64,000 bases of DNA from positions 62,001-126,000 of the forward strand of contig NZ_BLRH01000060.1 of the NCBI RefSeq assembly GCF_025996515.1, written 5' to 3'. The notes under the pieces are model-generated. The model had not been told where the DNA came from, did no database searches, and was given only the letters and a program-made list of their open reading frames with translations. Both the position numbers and the translations under genes were made by a program. Below, one piece after another: positions 49,881 through 59,700 of the stretch (position 1 is the first letter of the stretch; each line of letters begins with the position of its first letter). Source of the stretch: Rhizohabitans arisaemae (lineage in GTDB: Bacteria > Actinomycetota > Actinomycetes > Streptosporangiales > Streptosporangiaceae).

Positions 49881-50627
49881 TCAGCGGGGCATACGGCGCC
49901 AGACGGCGCGCGGCAGGACGCGCATCAGGGCGAAGACCGGTGCGAGCACCGCCGGCGCCCAGACGGTCTCCTTGCCCTCGCGCAAACCCGCGACCACCGC
50001 CGCAGCCACCTCACCGGGGGTGGTGGCCATCGGTGCCGGCGGCATCCCCGCCGTCATCCGGCCGCGGACGAAGCCCGGCCGGACGACCATGACGTTCGCG
50101 CCCGAGCCGTGCAGGGCGTCCCCGAGCCCCTGGGCGAAGCCGTCCAGCCCGGCCTTGGTCGAGCCGTAGACGTAGTTCGCCTTCCGCACCCGGACCCCGG
50201 CCACCGAGGAGAGGACGATCAGGGTGCCGTGCCGCTGTTCCCGGAGCCGCTCGGCCACGTGCAGGCAGACCGAGACCTGTCCGCCGAAGTTGACGGCGAC
50301 CGCGTGGGCCGCGGAGACCGGGTCCCGCTCGTACACCGCCTGATCGCCGAGGACGCCGAAGGCGGAGATCACCACGTCGAGGTCGCCGACCAGGTCGACC
50401 GCCGTACGGACCACGTCGCCGTGGCTCTCGGGCCGGGCCGCGTCGAAGTCGACGACGTGCACCTCGGCGCCGAGCGCCTTCAGGTCGGGGGCGTCGGTCT
50501 CCCCGCGAACCGCCAGCACGATCCGGCGGGCGCCTCGCTTGACCAGCAGTTCGACCACGGCAAGACCGATTTCGCTGCGCCCGCCGAGCAGGAGCACCGA
50601 GTCGACGGCCCCCAGTGCGTTCTTCAC
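49881..50627 (-). CDS. dprE2: Decaprenylphosphoryl-2-keto-ribose reductase (DprE2-like)
   Basis: A 248-residue short-chain dehydrogenase. The N-terminal NAD motif is LLLGGRSEIGLAV, the strand end is VVDFDAA, the central motif is ISAFGVLGD, and the catalytic Ser/Tyr/Lys are in LSSVAGVRVRKANYVYGSTKAGLDG. Position directly after dprE1 with a GTGA overlap identifies it as DprE2, which reduces the keto intermediate to decaprenylphosphoryl-arabinose. GTG 50627 is the start; the frame to 51935 is antisense or out-of-frame to dprE1. Confidence 0.93.
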   Translation of the reverse strand: MKNALGAVDSVLLLGGRSEIGLAVVELLVKRGARRIVLAVRGETDAPDLKALGAEVHVVDFDAARPESHGDVVRTAVDLVGDLDVVISAFGVLGDQAVYERDPVSAAHAVAVNFGGQVSVCLHVAERLREQRHGTLIVLSSVAGVRVRKANYVYGSTKAGLDGFAQGLGDALHGSGANVMVVRPGFVRGRMTAGMPPAPMATTPGEVAAAVVAGLREGKETVWAPAVLAPVFALMRVLPRAVWRRMPR

Positions 50628-51952
50628 AGGCCCAGTCTCCTTGCCAGGTCGGAACGGAAAACCCCGTCGGGATCCACGGAGGAACGGATCTCGCGCCATT
50701 CCCCCAGACGAGGGTAGGTGGCCCGGAGGGTCTCCGCCGACATTCGCGAATCCTTGGCCAAATAGAGACGGCCGCCCGCCGCCGCGACCCATTCGTCGAA
50801 GAGGGTGAGCAGGCGGTCGAGGCCGGGGACCCCGGCGGGGATGTCCAGGGCGAGCGTCCAGCCGGGCATCGGGAAGGACAGGTGGCCCGGCGTGCCCGGC
50901 CCGAACCGTTTCAGCACGGTGAGGAACGAGGCCACCCCGTGGGCGGAGAGCCTGGCCACGATGCGCCGGAGCGTCTCCAGCCCCTCGTCGGGGACCGCGA
51001 ACTGGTACTGGAGCAGCCCGCGTGAGCCGTACAGGCGGTTCCAGTCCCGGACGCCGTCCAGCGGATGGAAGAACGTGGTGAGCGACTGGATCACCCCCCG
51101 CCTGACCCGGGGCGACTTGTGGTACCACGCCTCGTTGAAGGCCCGCAGGGTCCACCGGTTGAGCAGCCCGTTCGGCACCCACGGGGGCGTGGTCAGCAGC
51201 GGCCTCGGCGCGTAGGCGAGCGGGGCCGCGGAACGGACGTCCTCGCGGAGGGCGTGGTTTCCCCGGGTCAGCACGGCGCGTCCGGTGTGCGCGCCCGTGG
51301 CGAGCAGGTCGATCCAGGCGACGGTGTAGCGGTAGCGGTGGTCGCCCTCCGCCATCAACTCGATCACGTGGTCGAGGTTCCGGGCCTGCTCGACGTCGAC
51401 CTTGAACCGCGAGGTCTCGACGGGCACGCAGGTGAAGGTCGCCGAGAGGATCACCCCGGTGAGGCCCATCCCGCCGACGGTCGCCCAGAAGAGCCGGTCC
51501 CCGGGGGTGAGCACCCGGATCGACCCGTCGGCCGTCGCCAACGTCAGCGAGGTGACGTGCGCACCGAACGAGGAGTCCACATGGTGGTTCTTGCCGTGGA
51601 TGTCGGCGGCCACGGCCCCGCCGACCGTGACGTAACGGGTGCCCGGGGTGACCGGGACGAACCAGCCCCGCGGCACCAGGGCGCTCATCAGGTCGTGCAG
51701 GGAGGTCCCGGCCGAGGCGGTGACCGTCCCGCTCTCCTGGTCCAGGCTCCAGCCCAGGTCCAAATCGGCACAGTCCACCACGACCCCGCCGGCGTTCTGC
51801 GCGGCGTCCCCGTAGGAGCGGCCGAGGCCGCGGGCGATCAGACCGCGCCGGGGCCGGTCCGCCAGGAGCTTGGCCAGCTCTTCGGTGGTCCGAGGCCGGA
51901 CCACCTGGGCCGGGGTGGGCGCGGTGCGGCCCCATCCGGTGAGAAACGTCAT
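50624..51952 (-). CDS. dprE1: Decaprenylphosphoryl-beta-D-ribose oxidase
   Basis: A 442-residue FAD-dependent oxidase of the VAO family. Visible features are RGLGRSYGDAA (FAD contact), TPGTRYVTVGGAVAADIHGK (FAD-binding loop) and the substrate region LSFPMPGWTLALDIP. With DprE2 it epimerizes decaprenylphosphoryl-ribose to the arabinose donor for wall arabinan. The residue matching the Cys387 of the Mycobacterium tuberculosis enzyme, the target of benzothiazinones, is Ala (about 368) here. It overlaps the UbiA gene by four bases in the order UbiA, DprE1, DprE2. Confidence 0.95.
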   Translation of the reverse strand: MTFLTGWGRTAPTPAQVVRPRTTEELAKLLADRPRRGLIARGLGRSYGDAAQNAGGVVVDCADLDLGWSLDQESGTVTASAGTSLHDLMSALVPRGWFVPVTPGTRYVTVGGAVAADIHGKNHHVDSSFGAHVTSLTLATADGSIRVLTPGDRLFWATVGGMGLTGVILSATFTCVPVETSRFKVDVEQARNLDHVIELMAEGDHRYRYTVAWIDLLATGAHTGRAVLTRGNHALREDVRSAAPLAYAPRPLLTTPPWVPNGLLNRWTLRAFNEAWYHKSPRVRRGVIQSLTTFFHPLDGVRDWNRLYGSRGLLQYQFAVPDEGLETLRRIVARLSAHGVASFLTVLKRFGPGTPGHLSFPMPGWTLALDIPAGVPGLDRLLTLFDEWVAAAGGRLYLAKDSRMSAETLRATYPRLGEWREIRSSVDPDGVFRSDLARRLGL

Positions 51953-52860
51953 CGGGCGTAGACCCCCACAGCGATCAGTGCGATCAGCAGACCGGTGAAA
52001 ATCTGGAGCTGCCTGTCCCGCAGGACGAGCTCCTCGGGCTCCTCCCCGACACCCCGGTCGACAAACAGGTTAAGCCTCAGCATGAGCAGGATGAAGGGCA
52101 CGATGCTCAGCGCCCGGAACGGGTTGACCTCGTCCAGGGCCCACAGGCAGTAGGTGACCAGGGTGGCCGCGGAGACCATGACCCGCAGGTTGGTGAGGTA
52201 GCTCAGCGAGTAGACGACCAGGGTGGCCCGGGTCCCGCTCGTCCCGTGCCCGCGCAGCTCCGCCTCGCGCTTGCCGATGACCAGCTGGAGCGACCCGAAC
52301 GAGATCACGACCAGGAACCAGCTGGTGACCGGGACGTCCACCACGACGGCCCCCGCGTAGGCCCGGATCACGTGGCAGCCGGCCACGGCGACCAGGTCCA
52401 GAATGGCCAGGTGCTTGAGCCGGAGCGTGTACGCGCTGGTGAGCACCAGGTAACCCACGACCACGAGGGGGAACCGCCAGCCGCCGGAGAGCGCGGCCAC
52501 CGCGGGCGCGATCAGGATGAACGCCACGCCCAGCACCCGCGCCAGCCGTACCGGCACCACTCCCGCCGCGATCGGCCGGAACCTCTTGCGCGGGTGCAGC
52601 CGGTCCGCCTCGACGTCGGCGGCGTCGTTGAGCAGGTAGGTGCCGCTCGCGGCGAAGCAGAAGGAGACGAAGGCGATCAGGGAGAGCCCGATCCCGGCGG
52701 GTGTGGTCAGGACACCGGCGGCGGCGGGCGCCGCGAAGACGAGGACGTTCTTCAGCCATTGGCGCGGGCGGCAGGCGCGCAGGACGCCGCGGTACCGGCC
52801 GGGGCCGGCGGGGGTGGCCGACGCGGCCGACCTGCGCACGGCTGCGGGGTTCTTCGTCAC
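51949..52860 (-). CDS. ubiA: UbiA-family decaprenyl-phosphate phosphoribosyltransferase
   Basis: A 303-residue prenyltransferase with about nine helices. The first Asp-rich motif is NDAADVEADRLHPRK (N-D-x2-D-x3-D), with a second Asp-containing loop region around LAILDLVAVAGCH. In this context it makes 5-phosphoribosyl-1-phosphoryldecaprenol, the step before DprE1. It overlaps the DUF3068 gene upstream and dprE1 downstream by ATGA-type junctions, so the arabinose-donor pathway is a tight operon. Confidence 0.9.
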   Translation of the reverse strand: MTKNPAAVRRSAASATPAGPGRYRGVLRACRPRQWLKNVLVFAAPAAAGVLTTPAGIGLSLIAFVSFCFAASGTYLLNDAADVEADRLHPRKRFRPIAAGVVPVRLARVLGVAFILIAPAVAALSGGWRFPLVVVGYLVLTSAYTLRLKHLAILDLVAVAGCHVIRAYAGAVVVDVPVTSWFLVVISFGSLQLVIGKREAELRGHGTSGTRATLVVYSLSYLTNLRVMVSAATLVTYCLWALDEVNPFRALSIVPFILLMLRLNLFVDRGVGEEPEELVLRDRQLQIFTGLLIALIAVGVYAR

Positions 52861-53798
52861 ACGTCCTCTGCGACCTCGGCCTGCTCGGTGGGCGTACGGC
52901 CGCGCAAGGTCAGCGCGCCCGCGACGAGGAGCAGAATACCGAGGATCAGTGCGATCAGGGGGATCGTGGTCCGGACCAGCTGAATCTGGCTCTTGGCGGC
53001 CTGCGCCCGGTCGATGAGCTCGTCGACGCTCTTGGACTCCGTGTCCACGACGGCCTCGAACGCGACGACCTTGTAAGTGCCGTCCGTGGAACCCAGGACC
53101 TCGTCCCGCCGGTGCTCCTGCCGGACGATGACCCCGCTGACCGGCTCGACCCAGTAGGTGTTGACGCCTTCGTAGACCCGTTCCGCGCTGATGTCGCCGG
53201 GGGTCTTCAGGCCGAAGACCGCGGCGGGCACGGAGGGCCGCGCGATGGCCGTGGGGTCGATCACCTGCTCGAACTTGTACGTGTCGAGCCCTTTGAGGTT
53301 CTCCTCCCCGACGAATTTGGCGTCGAGCGCCTTCCCGGCGATGGAGTTGAAGACCGGATAGGTCCGCTTCTCGGTCCCGAACGGGAACAGGTAGGTCTGC
53401 CCCTCGATCGCGACGTTCTCCTTGCCGACGTGGGCTCCGCAGCAGTTCACCGCGGCTCCGGTGAACCGGTTGAACGCGGTGCGCCGCTCGGTCATGGAGA
53501 TCAGCGGCTTGTCGTTGGTCACGTCGTTGACCACGGTGACCTCGTCCCAGACGACCCGGTCCCCGGTGGACGCCGCCACGTCGCCCCGGGTGGTGACCGT
53601 GATGTCGAGCCGGCCCTCCACGACCTTGAGGTCGCCCACGCTGAAGTACTTGGCCTTCTCCGCGGCGAAGGCGATGACCGCGTACTGGTTGGCGGGCGCG
53701 GAGATGATCTTGTCGGCGATGTCGAACCGGACGAGCGGGGCCAGGACGGCGAGGAAGGCGCCGAGGGCGATCAGGATGATTCCGTTGACCCGGCGCAT
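52857..53798 (-). CDS. DUF3068 (PorA-family) membrane protein 1
   Basis: A 313-residue protein with a helix at each end (about 5-25 and 273-297) and a large outer domain with a paired Cys (NCCGAH), the segment RRTAFNRFTG and VYEGVNTYWVEPVSGVIVRQEH. These match DUF3068, an actinobacterial family sometimes labelled PorA-like; the function is unclear. Four-base overlap with ubiA suggests a role in exporting or assembling arabinan, but that is context only. A paralogue lies at 55789. Confidence 0.85.
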   Translation of the reverse strand: MRRVNGIILIALGAFLAVLAPLVRFDIADKIISAPANQYAVIAFAAEKAKYFSVGDLKVVEGRLDITVTTRGDVAASTGDRVVWDEVTVVNDVTNDKPLISMTERRTAFNRFTGAAVNCCGAHVGKENVAIEGQTYLFPFGTEKRTYPVFNSIAGKALDAKFVGEENLKGLDTYKFEQVIDPTAIARPSVPAAVFGLKTPGDISAERVYEGVNTYWVEPVSGVIVRQEHRRDEVLGSTDGTYKVVAFEAVVDTESKSVDELIDRAQAAKSQIQLVRTTIPLIALILGILLLVAGALTLRGRTPTEQAEVAEDV

Positions 53799-53938
53799 CG
53801 GCTCCTCCTGGTCTCCGTCCGGCGATCCGCCGTACGTATCACACCGAGCGCCGCACAGGACGCTATATCCTGAAACACGTTCTTGTTTTGCGTTATGTTA
53901 GTGCTGCGTGTGACATACGTCACGAGAGATACGGAAAA

Positions 53939-55165
53939 GTGACCGAATCAGGTTCCACACCGGGATCGGCCTCGACCAAGGGTACGCTCACCCACCCCCG
54001 CCTCGGTCACCTCCCCGCCCTCGACGGCATGCGGGCACTCGCCGCCTTCACGGTCCTCACCTTCCACGTCGCCATCGAGACCGGGGCCGGCCTGCGGCCG
54101 GGATTCCTCTCCACCCTCCCCACCAGAGGCGACGTCGGCGTCCCCATCTTCTTCGTCCTCTCCGGTCTGCTGCTCTACCGGCCCTTCGCCGCGGCGGCCC
54201 TCCTCGGCGAACCGGCCCCCGGCATCGGCGGCTACCTCCGCAAGCGCGCCCTGCGCATCCTCCCCGCCTACTGGACCGTGGCGGCCGTCGCGATGATCCT
54301 CTGGGCCGGGGAGCGGCTGGACGACCTCGGCTCCTGGCTTCAGATCCTCACGCTCACCCACGTGTACGACCCCGAGCCGTGGTGGACGGGCACCGGGCCG
54401 AAGGGCCTGGCCCAGATGTGGTCCCTCTCCGTGGAGATCGCGTTCTACCTCAGCCTGCCGCTCATCGCCCGGGGACTGCACGCCTTCGCCCGCCGCAAGG
54501 GCGCCGCCGACCTGGACGTGGTGGCCAGACGCCTGCTCATCGGACTGGCCTTCCTCGGCGCGATCTCGTTCGCCTGGACCGTCCTCTCCTTCTACCCGGT
54601 CTACCGGCCCGTGCTGAACGTCTGGCTCCCCCGCTCCCTGGTCTACTTCGCCGCCGGGATGGCGCTCGCCGTGGTGTCGGTGTGGGCGGGCCGCCAGGGG
54701 TACGGGCGCCGGCTCGCCGAGGCCGTCACCGCCTCCTGGGGCACCTGCTGGGCGATCGCCGCACTCGCCTACCTGATCGCGGTCACCCCGATCACCGGGC
54801 CCCGCTTCTTCGGCACCGACCGGCTGTGGACCGGCCTGTTCGAGCTGATCCTCTACACGGTCGTCGCCGTGGCCTTGGTCGCCCCGCTCGCCACGGCCGC
54901 CGGTCCGCCCACCCCGGCCCACTCCCTCCTCGGCAACCGGGTGGTCCGCTACCTCGGCAAGATCTCCTATGGTGTGTTCCTCTGGCAGTTCATCGTGCTC
55001 TACCTCTGGTTCGAGGCACTCGACCGGCAGACCTGGAACGGGGACATGCCCGTGGACCTGATCGCCGTCGCCGGGCTCAGCACCCTGCTCGCCGCGGCCA
55101 CGTATCACCTGGTGGAGGTGCCGTTCATGCGACTGCGCCCGTCGGCTTCGCGGAGCCGGGCATGA
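53939..55165 (+). CDS. Acyltransferase 3 family membrane protein (OafA-like)
   Basis: A 408-residue polytopic membrane acyltransferase with about ten helices. Family motifs are LPALDGMRALAAFTVLTFH near the start (His), PIFFVLSGLLLYRPF, and RKRALRILPAYW. Such enzymes acetylate or succinylate sugars outside the membrane. It starts at GTG 53939 and overlaps the methyltransferase gene by ATGA. It could modify the wall polysaccharide made by neighbouring genes. Confidence 0.9.
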   Translation: MTESGSTPGSASTKGTLTHPRLGHLPALDGMRALAAFTVLTFHVAIETGAGLRPGFLSTLPTRGDVGVPIFFVLSGLLLYRPFAAAALLGEPAPGIGGYLRKRALRILPAYWTVAAVAMILWAGERLDDLGSWLQILTLTHVYDPEPWWTGTGPKGLAQMWSLSVEIAFYLSLPLIARGLHAFARRKGAADLDVVARRLLIGLAFLGAISFAWTVLSFYPVYRPVLNVWLPRSLVYFAAGMALAVVSVWAGRQGYGRRLAEAVTASWGTCWAIAALAYLIAVTPITGPRFFGTDRLWTGLFELILYTVVAVALVAPLATAAGPPTPAHSLLGNRVVRYLGKISYGVFLWQFIVLYLWFEALDRQTWNGDMPVDLIAVAGLSTLLAAATYHLVEVPFMRLRPSASRSRA

Positions 55166-55914
55166 CCGCGGCCCGCGGGCACGTCCGCCCCTTCCGCGCC
55201 GACCTGGCCCGTTCGGTGCGCCTGTTCCGCGCCTTCCGGGTGGAGCAGACGGACCCCGACCGTTTCTACGGCCTGCTCGCGCGGGACACGGTCGCCCAGC
55301 TCCGGACCTACACCGACCTCGCCGACCGGCTCGTGCTCGACGTGGGCGGGGGGCCGGGGTACTTCACCGAGGCGCTCCGCGACGCCGGCGCCCGGCCGCT
55401 CTGCGTGGACTGCGACGCCGGGGAGATGGCGTTGCGGGACGGGGTGATCCCCGACGGCGCGGTCCTGGGCAGCGCGCTGGCGCTCCCGTTCCGGGACGCC
55501 TCGGTCGACGTCTGCTTCTCCTCCAACGTGCTGGAACACGTTCCAGACCCGTGGGCGATGGCGGACGAGATGGTCCGGGTGACCAGGCCGGGCGGGACGA
55601 TCTACCTCTCCTTCACCAACTGGCTCTCCCCCTGGGGCGGCCACGAGACCTCCCCCTGGCACTACCTCGGCGGGCGCCGGGCCGCCGCCCGCTACGCCCG
55701 CAGGCACGGGCGACCGCCCAAGAACCGGTACGGCGAGAGCCTCTTCCCCGTCTCGGTGGGGGAGGCGCGGCGTTGGGCCAGGCGCTGCTCAGCGGTCGAG
55801 ACGCTCGACGTGCTCCCCCGGTACCACCCGCGCTGGGCCGTCCCCGTGGTCGCCGTCCCCGGGCTCCGCGAGATCGTCACCTGGAACCTGCTGCTGGTGC
55901 TCCGCCGTCGCTGA
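55162..55914 (+). CDS. Class I SAM-dependent methyltransferase
   Basis: A 250-residue methyltransferase. Motif I is VLDVGGGPGYFTEAL, motif II ends in CVDCDAG, motif III/post-I is ALALPFRDASVDVCFSSNVLEHVPDP, and the post-motif is EMVRVTRPGGTIYLSF. The aromatic region WGGHETSPWHYLGG is distinctive. Overlap with the acyltransferase gene suggests both decorate the same polymer or lipid-linked sugar. Its 3' 126 bases are overlapped antisense by the convergent DUF3068 gene. Confidence 0.9.
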   Translation: MTAARGHVRPFRADLARSVRLFRAFRVEQTDPDRFYGLLARDTVAQLRTYTDLADRLVLDVGGGPGYFTEALRDAGARPLCVDCDAGEMALRDGVIPDGAVLGSALALPFRDASVDVCFSSNVLEHVPDPWAMADEMVRVTRPGGTIYLSFTNWLSPWGGHETSPWHYLGGRRAAARYARRHGRPPKNRYGESLFPVSVGEARRWARRCSAVETLDVLPRYHPRWAVPVVAVPGLREIVTWNLLLVLRRR

Positions 55915-56793
55915 GCGACGTCGCCGGCGCAGCCCGTACAGTCCGGTGAGAAGTGCCACGGCCCCCGCCGAGCCGGCTGCCCACGGCCCGGCCGTCGAGG
56001 TGAGCGCGGACCAGACGCGCGGCCGCCGGGTCCGGGCGAGGAGCGTCTCCTCGTCCTCGGGGTGCGTGCGCAGGTCCGCCTGGAGCAGGACGATCCGCTC
56101 GGCGCCGTCCGGGGTGCGCAGGGTCCGGCGGTGCTCCTCCCGGGTCCGCACCGGGACGCCGCTCACCGGCTCCACCCAGACCGTCCGGGTGACCTCGGCG
56201 TACATCGACGCGGGGGTCGACCGCTCGCCCGGCAGGCCGTGGCGGAGCCGCTCCACGAACGTCGGGGGGATTCGCTGGACGTATCGCCGCACCGGGACGC
56301 CGCGCAGCCGCTCCGTCCCCTCGAACCGGATGGGAAAGGCCCGCTTGAACAGCGGGTCGTAGTACATGTGGGTTCCGGGCTCCGCGCCGAGCGGCCAGCG
56401 GAAGGCGAGCCCGGACTGCCCGGCGGCCCGATCGTCGTCCACGTAGTCCGCGCAGCAGACCAGCGCCTCGCCGGACCGCCGGTCGAAGGCGGTACGGCGC
56501 TCGCGGTAGCCGACGCGCCCGCCGTCGGACGCCGTGATCGAGGTGAACTCGGTCCAGACCGCGCGACCGGTGTCCCCCGCGCCCGGGTCGCCGCGCAGCA
56601 CCGTGGTGACCGTGAGCGGCACCCCCGTCCGGGCGGTGAGGGTGGCGGTGTCGAAGTATTCGGCGTGCTCGGCCCGCATCCGGATCGTCTCGGCCACGTC
56701 CAGGGGATGGCGCAGCACGCTCTGGGCGACCGGCCCCGCCAGCAGCGCGGCGAGGCAGATCAGAAAGGAGCCCAGCCCGATCAGCACTCTCAT
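55789..56793 (-). CDS. DUF3068 (PorA-family) membrane protein 2
   Basis: A 334-residue DUF3068 paralogue. A first helix (about 2-22) leads to an outer domain with REWRTAFD-like segment (here RERRTAFDRRSG), paired Cys in LVCCADYVDD and TVWVEPVSGVPVRTREEHR, and a last helix near residue 270-285. The tail of about 40 residues beyond the helix is unusually polar and antisense to the methyltransferase gene, so the real ancestral stop may have been lost. The start at ATG 56793 overlaps the AftD stop by four bases. It belongs to the AftD operon. Confidence 0.82.
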   Translation of the reverse strand: MRVLIGLGSFLICLAALLAGPVAQSVLRHPLDVAETIRMRAEHAEYFDTATLTARTGVPLTVTTVLRGDPGAGDTGRAVWTEFTSITASDGGRVGYRERRTAFDRRSGEALVCCADYVDDDRAAGQSGLAFRWPLGAEPGTHMYYDPLFKRAFPIRFEGTERLRGVPVRRYVQRIPPTFVERLRHGLPGERSTPASMYAEVTRTVWVEPVSGVPVRTREEHRRTLRTPDGAERIVLLQADLRTHPEDEETLLARTRRPRVWSALTSTAGPWAAGSAGAVALLTGLYGLRRRRRSATAEHQQQVPGDDLAEPGDGDHGDGPARVVPGEHVERLDR

Positions 56794-59700
56794 CGGGACC
56801 CTCCCCCCGAGGTCCGCCACCAGGCGATGAGCTGCCCCAACGCGATCAGGCAGAGCAGCTGGGGGACGATCTCCGGGGTGCCCGCGGCCGTGGCCAGGCC
56901 CGCGAGTCCGACCGGGACCGCGGGCGCCCAGGGCGCGGCGAGCCACCGCGTTTCCCGGTATCGGACGGTCACCGCCAGGCTCACCGCGGCGGCGAGCACC
57001 CCCGCCCAGCCGACGCCCGTCAGGCCCAGCAGGGGCGCGACCGGCCACAGCCATCGGCCGTCGGGCCGCCCCGGGCTCATCGGGCGGCGCCGGAGCAGCC
57101 CCGGGGGCCGGGCCGGTGTGACGGCGAGGGTCACCACCGCCAGGACCAGAACCGCGCCGGCGAGCAGCGCCCCCCGGTAGAGCTCGTCCGGGGTGTACCG
57201 CAAGGTCACGGTGCCCGCCTCGCCCGACGGCAGCTCCCATGCCTGCCGCCAGCCGTCCAGCCGGGCCGGGGTGAGCGGGACCCCGTCGAGCCAGGCCTTC
57301 CAGCCGCCGTTCTGGTTCTCGTTGATCACCAAATAGGACGGGCCGGCCGTGGGCCGTACCCGGATCCTGCGTTCCTGCGGCCCCCAGCGTTCGACCTCCA
57401 CCGGGGTGGTCGTGGTCGCCGAAACCGCCGTGGCCTGCGGCCGCAGGACGACCGAGTCGATCCGGTACGGGCCGGAGGCCGGCGCGCTCACCCGGGTCGG
57501 GCCGTCTCCCACGGACACCGGCCGGCAGGCGGTGAAGGGCAGCGGCCGTCCGGCGGCGATGTCGTCGAGGGTGCCGCCGGTGATCCGGGTGGCGACCCGG
57601 ACCCCGTCCACCTCGATCGCCGGCCCGAAACCGCAGGACGCCTGGACCGGGAAGGCGGTGAGCGGGCCGAGCGGGGCGACGCCGGGGATCTCGACGTCGA
57701 GGACCTCGACGGCGCGGGACGCGGCCGCGCCAAAGGTGATCTCCACCTTTCGCCCGGTCATCGCGGCGAAGGTGAACCGCCCGTCGGGTCCCGGCCAGCC
57801 TTCCCGGACCCCCTGCGCGGTCCGCACCGTGATCTTCACCGGCGGCGGCCCCAACACAGAATCCGGAAATATGACTTTAAGTGAGGTGAGTCTCCTGGGT
57901 CGCCCCATATCGATCAGGAGCCGGGGCCGCGGGTCGAGCGGATCGGCGTACCACCCGGTCGAAAGATCGCCGTCGAGCGCCGCGCGGCCGAGGATCGCCG
58001 GATGGCCGTTGAGAGTGGACGACGCGGTGACCTGCGGAAAAACCTGGGGAAAGGTCGTCATGTCCCGCACGGCGCCGGGGTCGGTCAGCACCGCCCGGCC
58101 GGTGAGGCGCCGCTCCCCGGCCCCCGGCGCGGCAAAGGTCCGGTCGAAGCCGTACCCGTCCTCACCGAGGAGCTCCGAGCCCGGAGGGCACGCCGACCGC
58201 TCCGGACCGGGGAAGCAGGCGGGCACCGCCCCGGTCCGGCTCAGCGAGACCGTGGGCGTCCCGCCCGCCGGACCCGGCGCGGCGGGCAGGAGAATCGTCC
58301 GGCGGGGAACGACCCCGGGGACGGTGAGCTCGGTGATCCCGACCGGCCCCCCCGGCGCCGCCCGCGGCCCGGACTCGGTCTTCTCGATCCGGATCCGGAG
58401 CCTCCTGGTCGGTCCGGGCGGCACCGGCAGCGTCCGCGGACCGGCCCCCCGCGCCACCGGGACGCGACGGCTCCCCGCGTCGGTCTCCACCGACACCTCC
58501 GCGACCCCGGACCCCATCGCGCCGCGTTCGAACGCCACCGAGACCTCGGGCACCGCCACCGGCTCGGTGAACGCCACCTCAAGCCACTCGCCGACCGGCC
58601 CCGACCAGCCGTCTGACCGCCAGCTCGTCCGCGGGTCCCCGTCGAGCGCGGCGTACGGCTGACGCCCCGGATCCCGGGTTCCGGACGGCGCGGTACGGTC
58701 GGACGCCGACGAGGAGGCGAAGACCCCGGCGATGCCGGTGAGGCGCGCAGTCGCCTGGTGGCGCCCCCACGCCGCGTCGATCAGGTCGGCGGTCCGCGGC
58801 GGCTCCCCCGCCGTCAGGGTGGCCGAGGTCGTCCGGCGAAGATCGCTGTAGACCAGCTCGCGCCGGCGCAGCGTGTCGGTGAGGACGACGGACTCGGCCG
58901 GCGCCCCCGACACGCCCGGGTCGTCCCCGAGCAGAACCGGCCGGTCCTCCTCCAGGAGCCCCTGCTCGGCCAGGGTGAGCACGGCCTCGGGCCCGCCGAG
59001 GACCCGCAGCGGCCGGTCGGCCGGGACCGTCTCGGCGATCGGCGCCGCCCCGGCCACCTCGTAGACCTCCAGCGCATCGTACGGCTGATCCAGCCAGCCC
59101 GAGGCCGCGGTCGACTGCGGGAAGCCGACCTTCGGCCCGAACCCCCGCACCCGGTCCAGCCCCGGCGACTCGGCGAGGGCCTCGTGGACCCGGCCGGGCC
59201 ATGCGGTGCCGATCGTCGCGCGATCCAGGTCGTTGCGGACCAGCAGGTAGCGCACCCCGATCCGGCGGAGTGTCGCGGCGAGCGCCGCCGACCCCTCCCC
59301 CGCGGAGATCCTTTCGTCGACCGCCTGAAGCAGCCTGGCCACTCCGGGCGACCCCCACGGCACAACCGTGTGGGTGGCCCAGCGCGCCTTCTTCAGCAGC
59401 ACCTGGAGGGGTTCGTCCAAGGGGCGCCCCCAGAGGTACTCCCCCCGGCGCGACCCGGGCACCGCCAGGACCATCGCCCCGGCGGGATCGCCCGCGGCCC
59501 GCTCGTCCAGCCACGCCGCCGCCTCCCGCCAGTAACCGGGCACGTCGGCGAAGGCCCCGCGGGGCGAGACGCCCGCCACCGCCACCGGTGCCACCGTCAA
59601 CGCCACCAGGCCCACGCTCATCGCGGTGACCGGCAGCCGGATCGACGCCGACACCCTCCCCCACGCCGGGAGCGCGGCGAGCCCGAGGACGAGGGGCAGC

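Noticed and set aside
50628-51935. Extension of the DprE2 frame upstream
   Set aside because: It lies within dprE1 in another frame with Arg/Pro-rich translation; family N terminus is at 50627.
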